From Streptomyces sp. S465 (lineage in GTDB: Bacteria; Actinomycetota; Actinomycetes; Streptomycetales; Streptomycetaceae), in NCBI RefSeq assembly GCF_026898115.1, contig NZ_CP114036.1, positions 7,434,001 to 7,498,000 on the forward strand: a DNA stretch of 64,000 nt, given 5' to 3'. The notes below the pieces were generated by a model that was given only the letters and a program-made list of their open reading frames with translations, did not search any database and had not been told where the DNA came from. A program made the translations under genes and the position numbers. The stretch's first letter is position 1. Each line of letters begins with the position of its first letter. Shown here one piece after another: positions 9,495-19,396 of this stretch.

Positions 9495-10799
9495 ATGGAA
9501 CCGACCCTGCCGCTCTTCAACGAGGAGCCCGCCCGGCCACTCGCCGACCTCCTGCGCCCCACCCAGCTGGAAGATGTCGTCGGACAGGACCACCTCCTGG
9601 CCCCGGACGCCCCACTTGGCCGCATGGTCGCCCAGCAGCGCCTCAGCTCCGCCATCCTGTGGGGGCCGCCCGGTGTCGGGAAGACGACCATCGCCCGGCT
9701 CCTCGCGGACGGCAGCAACCTGGCCTTCGAACCGGTATCGGCCACCTTCTCCGGCGTGGCCGAGCTGCGGAAGGTCTTCGCCGCCGCACAACGCCGGCGC
9801 GGCATTGGCCAGGGCACCCTGCTGTTCGTCGACGAGATCCACCGCTTCAACCGCGCCCAGCAGGACAGCTTCCTTCCCTACGTCGAGGACGGCACGATCA
9901 CTCTGATCGGCGCCACCACGGAGAACCCGAGCTTCGAACTCAACGGCGCCCTCCTCTCCCGCACCCAGGTCCTCGTCCTCAAACGCCTCGACGAAGCCGC
10001 CCTGTCCACGCTGCTCCACCGCGCCGAGCAGCTCACCGGCCACCGGCTGCCCCTGGACGACGACGCCCGCCGCGCCCTGATCGCCTTGGCCGACGGCGAC
10101 GGCCGCTACCTCCTCAACATGGCCGAACAGCTCCAGGCCCTCCCCGACACCGAAACCACCATGGACGCCACCGCGCTCGCCGATCACATCCAGCAGCGCG
10201 CCCCGCTGTACGACAAGGCGCAGGAGAGCCACTACAACCTGATCTCCGCGCTGCACAAGTCGATGCGCGGCTCCGACCCGGACGCGGCCCTGTACTGGCT
10301 CGCCCGCATGCTCGACGGAGGCGAGGACCCTCTGTTCGTCGGCCGCCGGCTGGTCCGTTTCGCGAACGAGGACATCGGCATCGCCGACCCGCACGCCGTC
10401 CAGCAGGCCCTCGCCGCCTGGGACGTGTACGAGCGACTCGGCTCCCCCGAAGGCGAGCTGGCGATCGCCCAGGCCGTCGTCTACCTCGCCACCGCCCCCA
10501 AGTCCATCGCCGTCTACCGCGGCTTCAACGCCGCACACCGAGCCGCCCGCCGCACCGGCTCCCTCATGCCACCCGCCCACATCCTCAACGCCCCGACCCA
10601 GCTGATGAAGAACCTTGGCTACGGCAAGAACTACCGGTACGACCCCGACACCACCGACGGCTTCTCCGGTGCCGACTACTTCCCCGACGACATGAACCGA
10701 GAGACCTACTACCAGCCCACCCGCAACGGCTACGAAGCCCAGATCACCGAACGCCTGCGCCGCTGGGCCGCACTGCGCGCTCGTAGCCAAAGCGACTGA
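9495..10799 (+). CDS. rarA: Replication-associated recombination protein A (AAA+ ATPase)
   Basis: 434 aa RarA/MgsA/WRNIP1-family ATPase, which acts at stalled forks, binds SSB and loads or unloads recombination factors. Walker A GPPGVGKTT is at residues 57-65, Walker B LLFVDEIHR near 109-117, and the sensor-1 block IGATTENPSFELN near 138-150. The C-terminal tetramerisation segment (YRGFNAAHRAAR and following) is present. ATG 9495 is chosen because RarA proteins start just before EPARPLADLLRPTQLEDVVG; an in-frame GTG at 9438 adds a low-complexity tail. A core housekeeping gene inside otherwise accessory DNA. Confidence 0.93.
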   Translation: MEPTLPLFNEEPARPLADLLRPTQLEDVVGQDHLLAPDAPLGRMVAQQRLSSAILWGPPGVGKTTIARLLADGSNLAFEPVSATFSGVAELRKVFAAAQRRRGIGQGTLLFVDEIHRFNRAQQDSFLPYVEDGTITLIGATTENPSFELNGALLSRTQVLVLKRLDEAALSTLLHRAEQLTGHRLPLDDDARRALIALADGDGRYLLNMAEQLQALPDTETTMDATALADHIQQRAPLYDKAQESHYNLISALHKSMRGSDPDAALYWLARMLDGGEDPLFVGRRLVRFANEDIGIADPHAVQQALAAWDVYERLGSPEGELAIAQAVVYLATAPKSIAVYRGFNAAHRAARRTGSLMPPAHILNAPTQLMKNLGYGKNYRYDPDTTDGFSGADYFPDDMNRETYYQPTRNGYEAQITERLRRWAALRARSQSD

Positions 10800-11175
10800 C
10801 CCACTGACACCCGCGAAGATTCCGTCGTACGGAACTCACTCGCCTCACCGGGAAGCTCTCGCTGCCGATCGTCGCGGCCGTTCGTCGCCCGTCAACCTCG
10901 TTCTTCCTCGCTACGCTGCGGGCGCTCCAGGTTGACCGCCTCCTCATCGGCGGCAAAGGGCAGCAGCTATCGAGCGATGCACATCTGCATGCTGAACGCC
11001 GGTTCGTCGGCATCTTGAGCGTGGTCCAACATCACATTCCGTGTTCGCAGAAATGAGTAGTTCTGAGAGACCGGAGATCCCCGCCGGACCGCATCCGATT
11101 TGTCTCTGATCCTCGTTCTCACAACCTCTCGCAAAACGGCTTTCGCACAAAGCCCCTCGCGATAGGTTCTGCGAC
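10800..11175. other. 375-bp non-coding gap before the resolvase relic
   Basis: No gene is supported on either strand. The right part (about 11030-11160) is AT-richer than its surroundings and directly precedes a serine recombinase gene, so it might hold recombinase sites, but no clear paired dyads were found by eye. Confidence 0.4.
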
Positions 11176-12050
11176 ATGCCCCAGCCCGCCGCACCGGCCG
11201 CCGTCGTCGAACAGTTCGACTGCCCCACCTGTGAAGTGCCCGCCGGAAGCACCTGTCGCACCCGCGGTGGCAAAGTCGCCCCCAAGTACCACACCCCGCG
11301 CTTCATGCTCGTCCCCCAGCTCCGCGCCGAGCTCGAAGTCCGCACCCCCGCCGACCGCGGACCCGGCCGAGTATGGGAGATGGGCCCGGCCATCGACGCC
11401 GCAGCGCCCGAGGCCACCACGAAGCCCACGAGGGTGGGATACGCGAGGTGCAGCACCGCCCAGCAAGAGCTCCAGAGCCAGCTCGACGCCCTCGAAGAGG
11501 CGGGCTGCGATCCCGTGTTCTCAGAGAAGATCAGCACCCGGGTCAAGGTCCGGCCAGAGTTCGTCAAGGCGATGGACTTCGCCCGCACCATCAAGAAGGC
11601 CGTCCCCCACCAGCGGGTGATCCTCACCGTGCACGAGATGAAGCGCCTCGGGCGCGGCGCCGCCGAGCTGCTGACCATCGCCGAGGACCTGCGCCACCAC
11701 GACATCCAGCTCGAACTCCTCACCGGCCCCCTCCAAGGGGTCTACGACCCGTCCGGGCACGGGCGCGCCTGTTCGCGTTCTTCGCCGGCATGGCCGAGTC
11801 CCAGCGTGAGTACATCCGGGAGAAGTCCCTGGAAGGTCAGGCGTCGGCCCGCGAGCGTGGCCGTCACGGCGGACGGCCCAAGGTCGTCGACGATGACATG
11901 ACCGCCTACGCCCGTAGTCTGCGGGCCAACGGCGTGCCCGTCCCCGAGATCGCCCGCAAGCTCGTCATCACCTCAGGCAAGAACCAGGGCAAGCGGCCCT
12001 CGGTCGCCACCGTCTACCGCATACTCGCCGAGGATGAGCCGGAGAGCTGA
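11176..12050 (+). pseudogene. Serine resolvase with N-terminal Cys/His domain, frameshifted
   Basis: The first frame (11176-11769) has an N-terminal Cys/His module (CPTCEVPAGSTC, then HTPR), then a resolvase catalytic domain starting TRVGYARCSTAQQELQSQLD with the nucleophile Ser in RCST. After codon 198 the homology moves to another frame, which carries the resolvase E-helix (FFAGMAESQREYIREKSLEG) and a C-terminal HTH, ending at 12050. A single missing C after 11769 restores one frame. It could be a true pseudogene or a sequencing error. The Cys/His N-terminus is found on actinomycete mobile-element recombinases. Confidence 0.85.
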
Positions 12051-12496
12051 GCGGCCATCCGGGGCTTCCCGTCCTGGTCTTTGCGGCGGGGCACCGTCTT
12101 GAGGGTGATCTGGAGGAAGGAGTGGGACCAGTTGTTCCTGGTCCGGATATGCCATGGCGCTCGTATGCGGCAGATCGGGCAGCCCGAAGCATCACGGCTG
12201 AGCCATTTGGGTGATATCGCATAGCTGACCCTTGTCACCTGTTTGACATTATGGGTCACTTTGAGTAGTGGAGCCGGTGGGCCGCCCACCCTTTGCCGGG
12301 GAACGTGCTGTAGGTGGCAGTCGCGGTTCTCTCGCGTGGCCGTTCGGCCATGAGGACCATCGGCCGCCTGGAGCGCGGGCCGCGCTGCCGCAGGCGGAGC
12401 CCCACAGCGGCATCAACCGACGTCCCTGCCCTGGGGCTGCGTCTCCGCCCGGGCAGTGGCTGCGGTTTCCCGATACGTGCTCAGAAAGGCTGTGCC
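12051..12496. other. 446-bp gap with candidate promoter upstream of the propeller gene
   Basis: No gene is supported. A consensus TTGACA lies at 12243-12248 and is embedded in a dyad, TGACCC at 12226-12231 against GGGTCA at 12253-12258. The matching -10 is poor. It could be a regulated promoter for the YVTN gene; low certainty. Confidence 0.3.
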
Positions 12497-14179
12497 GTGA
12501 CCGTCTTGACCCGACCTGATCCGCTGCTGGGCGCCGTCGCGCTGCCCCGGCAACGCTCCACGGCGCTGGCGGCGTCCAACATCACCATCCCTGTGGGCAG
12601 TTCCCCGCTCGGTGTGGCGCTGACGCCCGACGGGACACATGCCTACGTCGCGAACCGGGCGTCGAACACCATCAGCGTGATCGACACCGCCACCAACACC
12701 GTCACCGCGACCATCGCCGCCGCCGGTGGCCCGATCTTCCCGGCGGTCTCCCCGGACGGCACCCGCGCCTACGTGACCCTGGCCGATGCCAGCACGGTCG
12801 GTGTGATCGACACCGCTGCCAACACCATCACGGCCACCATCGCGGTCGGCGCCGGACCGGCCGTGGTAGCGGTCTCCCCGGACGGCACCCGCGCCTACGT
12901 CACCGTCCAGAGCGCCAACACCCTCAGCGTGATCGACACGGCCACCAACACCGTTACCGCCACCGTGAACACCGGGCCCTTCCCGGTCGGCGTCGCCATC
13001 TCTCCCGACGGCACCCGCGCCTACGTCTGCAACGTGGGCGACAGCACCGTCAGCGTGATCGACACCGCCACCAACACCGCCACCGGCAGCTTCACCGCAG
13101 GCGACGTGCCGGTGATCGTCGCCTTCAGCCCGGACGGTACCCGCGCCTACGTCTGCAACGCGGGCAGCGACACCGTCAGCGTGATCGACACCGCCACCAA
13201 TACCGCCACCGCCACCATCGGCGTCGGCACCACGCCTCGTTTCGTGGCGGTGAGCCCGGACGGGGCCACCGCCTACGTCGTCGACTTCGCCGACAACGCC
13301 GTCAGCGTGATCGACACCGCCACCAATACCGCCACCGGCAGCATTGCCGTGGGTAATGGCCCCGTCTGCGTCGCGGTCGCCCCCACCGGGACCCGGCTGT
13401 ACGTGACGGACAGCGCCGACAACACCGTCAGCGTGATCGCCCTGACGCTCGTGCCCAGCCAGGGCTCCACCGCAGGTGGCACCATCGTGACCATCCGAGG
13501 CCACGACCTGGCTGGCGCAACTGCCGTGCGCTTCGGCGACAAACCCGCCACCATCCTGGCCAACACCGCGACCTCCGTCACCGTCCGCACCCCCGCCGGA
13601 CAGGGCGCGGTCCCCGTGACCGTCACCACCCCCGGCGGCACCGGCAACTTCGGCACCTTCTACTACCGCCCCGCCCCGCTGCTGACCGGGATCACCCGGA
13701 CCACGGGCCCCGTCACCGGCGGAGGAACCGCCGTCATCACCGGAGCCAACCTGGCCGGAACCACCTCGGTGCGCTTCGGCTCCAGAGTGGCCACCATCCA
13801 GTCCGTCACCGACACCGCCGTCACCGTCGCCGTCCCCAGCGCTCCCTCCTCCGGCCTGGTCTCGGTCACCGTCGTCACATCCGCAGGGAACGCCACCGGC
13901 CTGACCTTCACCTACCTCGACACACCCTCTCTGACTGCCGTCAGCCCCGGCATCGGACCAACCAGCGGCGGCACCGCCGTCACCATCACCGGCGCCAACC
14001 TCGCCACCACCCAGGAAGTCACCTTCGACAACACCGCTGCGGCCTATGTCGTCATCTCCGACCAGATAATCAGCGCAGCCGCCCCGCCCCACCCCGCCGG
14101 AGGAATCACCATCACGGTCAGCACCCTCGGCGGCAGCTCCCAGAGCACCTACACCTACCTCAACGGACCCGCCATCTGA
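12497..14179 (+). CDS. Seven-blade YVTN beta-propeller protein with three TIG/IPT domains
   Basis: About 560 aa. Seven consecutive 42-residue YVTN repeats share the pattern PDGTRAYV followed by TVSVIDTATNT; they should close one propeller. Three TIG/IPT immunoglobulin-like domains follow, each marked by a GGT-V-I-GANLA-type motif and an F-Y-aromatic end. Start GTG 12497 has gaaagg seven bases upstream; the open frame back to 12314 is arginine-rich and unlike the family. No signal peptide or cell-wall anchor is visible, which is odd for a domain set normally found outside the cell. Function unknown; binding or scaffolding is plausible. Confidence 0.82.
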   Translation: MTVLTRPDPLLGAVALPRQRSTALAASNITIPVGSSPLGVALTPDGTHAYVANRASNTISVIDTATNTVTATIAAAGGPIFPAVSPDGTRAYVTLADASTVGVIDTAANTITATIAVGAGPAVVAVSPDGTRAYVTVQSANTLSVIDTATNTVTATVNTGPFPVGVAISPDGTRAYVCNVGDSTVSVIDTATNTATGSFTAGDVPVIVAFSPDGTRAYVCNAGSDTVSVIDTATNTATATIGVGTTPRFVAVSPDGATAYVVDFADNAVSVIDTATNTATGSIAVGNGPVCVAVAPTGTRLYVTDSADNTVSVIALTLVPSQGSTAGGTIVTIRGHDLAGATAVRFGDKPATILANTATSVTVRTPAGQGAVPVTVTTPGGTGNFGTFYYRPAPLLTGITRTTGPVTGGGTAVITGANLAGTTSVRFGSRVATIQSVTDTAVTVAVPSAPSSGLVSVTVVTSAGNATGLTFTYLDTPSLTAVSPGIGPTSGGTAVTITGANLATTQEVTFDNTAAAYVVISDQIISAAAPPHPAGGITITVSTLGGSSQSTYTYLNGPAI

Positions 14180-14375
14180 CCCCGCCGCCGGCCCGACCAC
14201 GGCCGCCTTCCGCCAAAGAGCGGACAGCGGTCCTCTCCGGGAAGCCGCCACCACGCTGGCCCTTCCTGAAGAGTGATCGTCTTCTCACCCTGCACCCGCC
14301 GGTCCCGTTGATCGCAACGATCAGCGCAAGGCGGTGCGGGCCAATCGGATCGTCTGTGGCTGCTGCATCCTGATG
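14180..14375. other. Gap between propeller gene and IS256
   Basis: No gene is supported. It contains a small perfect dyad, TGATCG-CAA-CGATCA, near 14309-14323, possibly part of a terminator or operator. The expected 5' half of the interrupted terD-type gene is not found here. Confidence 0.35.
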
Positions 14376-15752
14376 GGGACTGTAAGACGTTCGGTGTAAC
14401 TCCCGATCATGGAAGATGCATCGATGTCCAGTGAGAAGGTGTCCGAGGCTGAGGCCGTCGAGCCTACGAAGGCTGCGCGGGTGAAGGCCGTGGACGAACA
14501 GTTGATCGACGGGCTGGTGAGCCGAGCGCAGGCCGAGGGTCTGCAGCTGACCGGCGAGGGCGGGCTGCTGCAGCAGCTGACCAAGCGGCTGCTGGAGTCC
14601 GCCCTGGAAGGCGAGATCACCAACCACCTCGGCTACGACAAGCACGAGCCGGCGGGCAAGAACGGCGGCAACTCCCGCAACGGCAAACGCTCCAAGACCG
14701 TGCTGGCCGACGTGGGGCCGGTGGAGATAACCGTGCCCCGCGACCGGGAAGGCTTCTTCGAGCCCAAGATCGTCAAGAAGCGGCAGAAGCGCCTGCCCGG
14801 CGTCGACGAAATGGTGATCTCGCTGGCCGCGAAGGGCCTGACCACCGGCGAGGTCCAGGCCCATCTGGCCGAGGTCTACGGCGCCGACGTCTCCCGTCAG
14901 ACCATCTCCACCATCACCGACAAGGTCCTCGAGGGCATGGCCGAATGGCAGAGCCGACCCCTCGACACCGTCTATCCGGTGGTCTTCATCGACGCCATGC
15001 ACGTGAAGATCCGCGACGGCGCGGTCGCCAACCGGCCCATCTACGTGGCCCTGGCCGTCACCACCGAGGGCCGGCGCGAGATCCTCGGGCTATGGGCCGC
15101 CGGCGGCGGCGGGGGCGCCAAGCACTGGCTGGACATCCTCACCGAGATCAAGAACGGCGGCGTGAGCGAGTGCTCATGCTCGTCTGCGACGGTCTCAAGG
15201 GCCTGCCCGAGGCGGTGGAGACGGTCTGGCCCCGTACCATCGTGCAGACCTGCGTGGTCCACCTGCTGCGGAACTCCTTCCGCTCTGCAGCCCGCCAGGA
15301 CTGGGACAAGATCGCCGAGCTCCTCAAGCCCGTCTGCACCGCACCGACCGAAGAAGCCGCCCTGGACCGGTTCGCCGAGTTCGCCGACGCGTGGGGCAGG
15401 AAGTATCCGGCGATCGTGAAGCTGTGGGAGAACACATGGGAGGAGTTCACCCCTTTCCTGCGGTTCGACACCGAGATCCGCCGCATCGTCTGCACCACCA
15501 ACGCGATCGAGTCGGTCAACGCTCGGATCCGGCGAGCGGTCAAGTCCCGCGGACACTTCCCGAACGAGCAGGCCGCCCTGAAGTGCGTCTACATGGCCAT
15601 CATGTCGCTCGACCCCACCGGCAAGGGCCAGGCTCGCTGGACCATGCGCTGGAAGACCGCGCTGAACGCCTTCGACATCACCTTCGACGGCCGACTCTCA
15701 GCCGCCCGCCACTAACCAACCACCCCAGTTACACCGCTCGTTTGACAGACCC
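14376..15752 (+). mobile_element. IS256-family insertion sequence, decayed
   Basis: Terminal inverted repeats of about 26 bp bound the element: left at 14376-14401 and right at 15727-15752. Both carry the inner block CGGTGTAACT and the outer GGG-CTGT. It holds one transposase gene with a frameshift. No direct duplication is visible, and the right end joins the middle of a terD-type gene whose 5' half is not on the left side, so a deletion followed insertion. Confidence 0.82.
14409..15715 (+). pseudogene. IS256-family (Mutator-type) transposase, frameshifted
   Basis: The first frame (to about 15169) has the family N-terminus with NHLGYDKHEP and the first catalytic Asp in YPVVFIDAMHVKIRDG. The second frame carries the rest: VCDGLKGLPEAVETVWP with the second Asp, VVHLLRNSF, and the Glu region TTNAIESVNARIRRAVKSRG, ending at 15715. 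One base is missing at 15169/15170 in the codon before GTG-CTC. The element would need a trans-acting transposase to move. Start may be ATG 14409 or ATG 14424. Confidence 0.9.
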
Positions 15753-15754
15753 GC

Positions 15755-15919
15755 CAGGAGTTGGCCCGCTACACCCTGACCGGCGGCGGGCACTACACCG
15801 CGATGATCATGGCCAAGGTGGTCAGGAGCGGGAACGGCTGGCAGATGACCGCGATCGGCAGCCCCTCCAATGGCCGCACGTTCGAGGACCTCCTCCCCGA
15901 CATCACCCCTCACCTGTAA
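15755..15919 (+). pseudogene. TerD-family (tellurium/stress) protein, C-terminal remnant
   Basis: Reading from 15755, the frame gives QELARYTLTGGGHYTAMIMA and ends with FEDLLPDITPHL before TAA at 15917-15919. That is the C-terminal third of a TerD domain, a calcium-binding stress-protein fold often multicopy in Streptomyces. The upstream part is cut off exactly at the IS256 right terminal repeat. Only 54 codons survive and no start is available, so it is a relic and a useful marker of the IS insertion site. Confidence 0.75.
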
Positions 15920-15950
15920 CGCCTCGCCGCGGCAGACGGTCGGCGGGGCG
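15920..15950 (+). terminator. Hairpin after the terD remnant
   Basis: CGCCTCGCCG at 15920-15929 pairs with CGGCGGGGCG at 15941-15950 (one mismatch, 11-nt loop) directly after the stop codon. Confidence 0.5.
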
Positions 15951-16305
15951 CTGGACCCATGGCGCTGAGGGCCGTCGGCGAAGAAGGCCCAGCCCACCAT
16001 CGCGTACATGCGCGGGGCACTATGGACAACCACGTGGCGCCAGCGTCGCAGGCGCGGTGGTAGCGGTGCGCCCCTCAGCTGTTCGACAGGGCCCCGTATC
16101 AGTCAGCTAACGCCGTCTCTGCCTACTGGTGGCCGGCTGCCTTCTTCGTTTCGCGGGGCTGGCCGTCAGCGTGCTGCCGTACCGGCGTGGAGCGTCCGCC
16201 ACGGACGCGGGTGCCGCACCTGTGGTGCACGTGAGGTCCCCTCACCAAGGTGACCTGGCCGGGCTCGAGCACCGGGCGGGGTCGCCGTCCGAAGATGGAC
16301 GGGAC
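15951..16305. other. Gap between terD remnant and serine integrase A
   Basis: No supportable gene on either strand. It is the left flank of the integrase copy A attachment-like region and shows no similarity to the flanks of copies B or C beyond about 27 bp left of the core. Confidence 0.35.
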
Positions 16306-18258
16306 CTACCCCGCGCCTGTGGGGAAGTCGTCGGGGACGGCCATTGCGTTGTGGCCGTCGAGGGGGATCACGGTCCCCGAGTCGGTTCTCCCGCACTCCT
16401 TCGTCGTGACTCCCGCCGAGTACTCGACCCCGTGGCTACGACAGAAGCAGCTCTCCCCGCGACACCGGCGTGTACGTATGGTGCGTGTCGGTCCTCGGAC
16501 ATGTACCATTTCCCCACGGTTGTTCGTCGACCGTGGGGATTTGTCGTTCTTCGGGTCGAGCGTGACCTCGGCGTTCACGGTCGCTTGCGCTGGAGCGTAG
16601 GTGAGCCGGAGCCCCAGCAGGCGGTAGATCTCGGCCTTGTCTTCGGCCTCGGCTTGCTGAATGACGGTCGTCAGATCGCTGATGGACCGGACGAGCCGGG
16701 CGATCTCATCGCGGGACATTCTCGTGCCCGGCCCCTTCGATGCCGTACGGAGTTCGGCTTCGGCCCTGGCCCGACGGGTTTGTGTCTCGGCGATCCACTG
16801 TGTGACGAGGGTGGGGTCGGCGCCGGCTTCGAGGGCGGCTCGGTGGGTGGCCAGTTTGGCATCGCAGTCGGCGATGACCTCACGGGCGGCCGCGACAGCG
16901 GCGGACTCTGGTTCGGGTGCCGCTGCGGTCGTCGCCATGAGGTCGATCGTGTCGTCAAGCCGGTGCGGCAGGAACACGGTCGCCAGCCAGCTGTCGAGTG
17001 GCACGGTGATCCAGCTCTCGCGGAGGTAGATGTTGCGGGGGTGGTGGACGCGGTTGGCCAGGGCGTATTCCTCGGGGAAGCGGCAGCGGTAGTAGGCGTC
17101 GCCGTGGAACCACTGTCCTTGCATCCGACGTGTGCAGATACCGCAGGTAATGCGTCCGCGGTACAGGTAGGAGCTGCGGGTGCGGTGCTTCTGGTGAGTG
17201 GTGCCGGGGCGCGAACGGACCGCGAAAAGGTCCTGGACGCGGGCGAAGACGTCATCGTCGACCAGCGGAGTGTGGACGATCTTCTTCGAGACGATCCACT
17301 TGTCCTGGCTGTTCCAGCGCATGGCGGTGGTGTAGCCGAGGGTGACGTCGTGGATATCGAGCAGTGCTTCGTGTTTGTGCTGCCGGTTCCAGACCTGACG
17401 GCCGGTGTAGCGGGGATTGCCGAGGATCGCGCGGACGGCGCTTTTGGCCCATGCACGAGTGTCGCGATGGGGGTTGCGGGCCCGGTCGTGGGCGGAGGGG
17501 CTGGGGATGCCGTCGCGGGTCAGGCCCTCGGCGATGGTGAAGATGCCGTGGCCGCTGAGGAACTCGGTGAAGATTCTGGCCACGACCGGGGCGGTGTCCG
17601 GGTCCGGTTCGAGGCCGTGCAGACGTTTGCCGTCGGCTGCCTTGCCGGGATTGGGGTGATGGCCGAGGTCGCTGAGCCGGTATCCGTACGGGGGCCTGCC
17701 ACCGAGATAGCGGCCCTCCATCAGGGCCTGGGAGGCCATGGCGGAGTGCACGCGGACTTTGATGCGGTTGCGCTCGCCCTTCGACATGCCGCCGAAGACC
17801 GACATGATCAGGTCGTGGGCCTCGTTGTCCGGATCGATGGGACCGCCGACTTCCGGTACCCACAGCGGCACGCCGTAGTGGACGAAGAGTGGGAAGGTGT
17901 TGCCGAACTGGCTGCCGTAGAAGGCTCGCTGGGGCTCACCGATGACCACTGCGTCGAACCCGCGGCGGCTATCGGCGAGTGCGGCCAGCAGCGCTGCCGC
18001 CCGGGGGCGGCGTTTCCAGGGCAGAGCACGACTCTGGCCGACATCGAAGTACTCGGCAACGATCTCCCCACCCGCGGGTTCGATCAGCGCCTGGGCCCTG
18101 TTCAGCTGCCATAGGCGCGAGGCTTCCGGGTCTTGCTGGTCCTCGGTGGAGACGCGTCCGCAGAAGGCGAACAGCAGCCCGCGGCCGGCGGTCGGCACGG
18201 GTGCAGGCGTGAGTTGGTCTTGTCGAAGCCATGGGAGTGGGCGGTCGTCATCAGCCAT
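16306..18258 (-). CDS. Large serine recombinase/integrase, copy A
   Basis: About 650 aa. The resolvase domain begins LLFAFCGRVSTEDQQDP with nucleophile Ser37. A Recombinase domain (GRYLGGRPPYGYRLSDL, then AILGNPRYTGRQVW) follows, then a zinc ribbon starting CGICTRRMQGQW, a long coiled-coil segment and a C-terminal tail. ATG 18258 is preceded by aaaggg. Such enzymes integrate or excise phages and conjugative elements. The last ~65 codons lie beyond an attachment-like dyad at 16481-16506: the homology with copies B and C stops at residues VRG there. A hexa-copy tail change through site-specific recombination is inferred, not shown. Decayed relatives lie at 35.5 and 55.7-57.0 kb. Confidence 0.9.
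   Translation of the reverse strand: MADDDRPLPWLRQDQLTPAPVPTAGRGLLFAFCGRVSTEDQQDPEASRLWQLNRAQALIEPAGGEIVAEYFDVGQSRALPWKRRPRAAALLAALADSRRGFDAVVIGEPQRAFYGSQFGNTFPLFVHYGVPLWVPEVGGPIDPDNEAHDLIMSVFGGMSKGERNRIKVRVHSAMASQALMEGRYLGGRPPYGYRLSDLGHHPNPGKAADGKRLHGLEPDPDTAPVVARIFTEFLSGHGIFTIAEGLTRDGIPSPSAHDRARNPHRDTRAWAKSAVRAILGNPRYTGRQVWNRQHKHEALLDIHDVTLGYTTAMRWNSQDKWIVSKKIVHTPLVDDDVFARVQDLFAVRSRPGTTHQKHRTRSSYLYRGRITCGICTRRMQGQWFHGDAYYRCRFPEEYALANRVHHPRNIYLRESWITVPLDSWLATVFLPHRLDDTIDLMATTAAAPEPESAAVAAAREVIADCDAKLATHRAALEAGADPTLVTQWIAETQTRRARAEAELRTASKGPGTRMSRDEIARLVRSISDLTTVIQQAEAEDKAEIYRLLGLRLTYAPAQATVNAEVTLDPKNDKSPRSTNNRGEMVHVRGPTRTIRTRRCRGESCFCRSHGVEYSAGVTTKECGRTDSGTVIPLDGHNAMAVPDDFPTGAG
16481..16506. 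repeat. Attachment-like dyad, copy A
   Basis: GTGCGTGTCG and GGACATGTAC form an imperfect inverted pair around GTCCTC. Similarity to the copy B site covers about 27 bp left of the core and continues right into the integrase gene. It lies inside the 3' part of the integrase reading frame. Confidence 0.5.
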
Positions 18259-18357
18259 CGGGGGACCCTTTCGGTCCTTGGTAGTCCTGGTGGTCCACCA
18301 CCGATAGCTCCGTCTTTTGAAGAGAGCCAGCCCGCCCGGCGTGTCGGGTGAGCATTC

Positions 18358-18531
18358 CTGCTGTTCTTCGGTACGAGTCCGCGCGCTGTCACGCACGTCG
18401 GTATCTACAGCGGCCACCACCACATGATCGACGCACCCCACCCCGGCGCCGTGGTCAGAGAAACCCGCCTCAAGCTGACCGGTCCCACCTACCAGGGAGC
18501 AACCCGCCCGAGTCCGCGCGGTACGCAGTGA
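18358..18531 (+). pseudogene. NlpC/P60 endopeptidase, C-terminal remnant
   Basis: The frame reads LLFFGTSPRAVTHVGIYSG, then MIDAPHPGAVVRE, ending TGA at 18529-18531. This is the NlpC/P60 peptidoglycan hydrolase C-terminus with its catalytic His in the THVGIY motif. The catalytic Cys half is missing: the homologous integrase block ends at 18355 and the frame has a stop just left. In actinomycete conjugative elements such hydrolases help DNA transfer across the wall, and the next gene, overlapping by GTGA, fits that setting. Confidence 0.75.
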
Positions 18532-19396
18532 GCACGCACTCCACCCCCGCCGAGATCGACACCTTGATGCGCACGCTCGTCCGCATCCTGGCCGGCGTCG
18601 CCGGCCTCGCCCTCATCTTCACCGCCGTCAACGTCACCCTCTTCGCCGTCGACCACCACATCCCTTGGCCGATCGCCGTCCTCCTCGACCCGATGGTCGC
18701 CCTCACCCTCACCAGCGTCCTCTACGCCGACGCACGACTCGCCGGCTGGGGCATCCCCCACCACGCTGGTCCACCGCCCTGCGCTGGTCCGCCGACTTGG
18801 CCGCTACCGTGATGAACACCTGGACCTCTCTCTGGCCCGACGACCACATCGGCTGGCCTCGCCATGCCGACCCCGCCGGGGTGCTCCTCCACGCAGTACC
18901 GCCCTTGCTCCTCATCGGCCTGACCGAAACCGTCGCCGCCTACCGCCGCTGCACCTCCCAGACACACTCGCACCCCACCACCGCACCCCACGACGACCAC
19001 CGTGAGGAGCACCCCAGGAACGCGCCGGGAGCACCCGCACCCCCCGCTCCGCCACCGTCTGCGCGCGCTGAAGACGGGCGCCCGACAGCGGCCACCACAC
19101 GCCACGACAGCCACGAACCCACCCCCGATAGGCTCGTGGACCAGCCCGATGGACACAGCCGCGCAGACGCCGATGTGTACGCGCGGGCTCTTGCACTGGA
19201 CCTGGCGGCCCGCCAGCGCACCGGTCAGCCGATCAGCATCCGCCAGCTCCGCCGCCACCTGCACCTGGGCCAACACCGCGCCCGAGAGCTCCGCACCCGG
19301 CTCGACACCGAGCGCACCCCGGGAGCACCCGCACCTCACCCCGCACCCGGCAGGTCACCCCAAGAAGCACCCGCGGGGGTGACGGGAGCGGCTTGA
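18528..19396 (+). pseudogene. DUF2637 membrane protein of a conjugative element, frameshifted
   Basis: The first frame, from GTG 18528, encodes two membrane segments (VRILAGVAGLALIFTAVNVT and following). Homology then moves to a second frame with RWSADLAATVMNTWTSLWP and DPAGVLLHAVPPLLLIGLTE, the typical DUF2637 end, plus a Pro/Ala-rich cytoplasmic tail carrying a possible HTH (ISIRQLRRHLHLGQHRAREL). The shift falls in a five-C run at 18755-18759, where one C added restores a single frame. The family is found in actinomycete integrative conjugative elements. A homopolymer sequencing error is a real alternative. Confidence 0.75.

Noticed and set aside
9435..10790. 451-codon minus-strand open frame
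   Set aside because: Antisense shadow of rarA; Gly/Val-rich with no recognisable motif.
12413..14254. 613-codon open frame on the minus strand
   Set aside because: It is the antisense shadow of the repeated YVTN gene; Gly/Asp/Val-rich composition with no domain, produced by G/C bias and the repeats.
16129..18114. 661-codon plus-strand open frame
   Set aside because: It is antisense to the serine integrase, which has clear catalytic motifs; the plus frame shows none.
16471..18531. Integrase copy A inserted inside the NlpC/P60 gene
   Set aside because: The right flank carries the NlpC C-terminus, but the left flank does not read as the NlpC N-terminus in any frame, so a simple insertion cannot be claimed.
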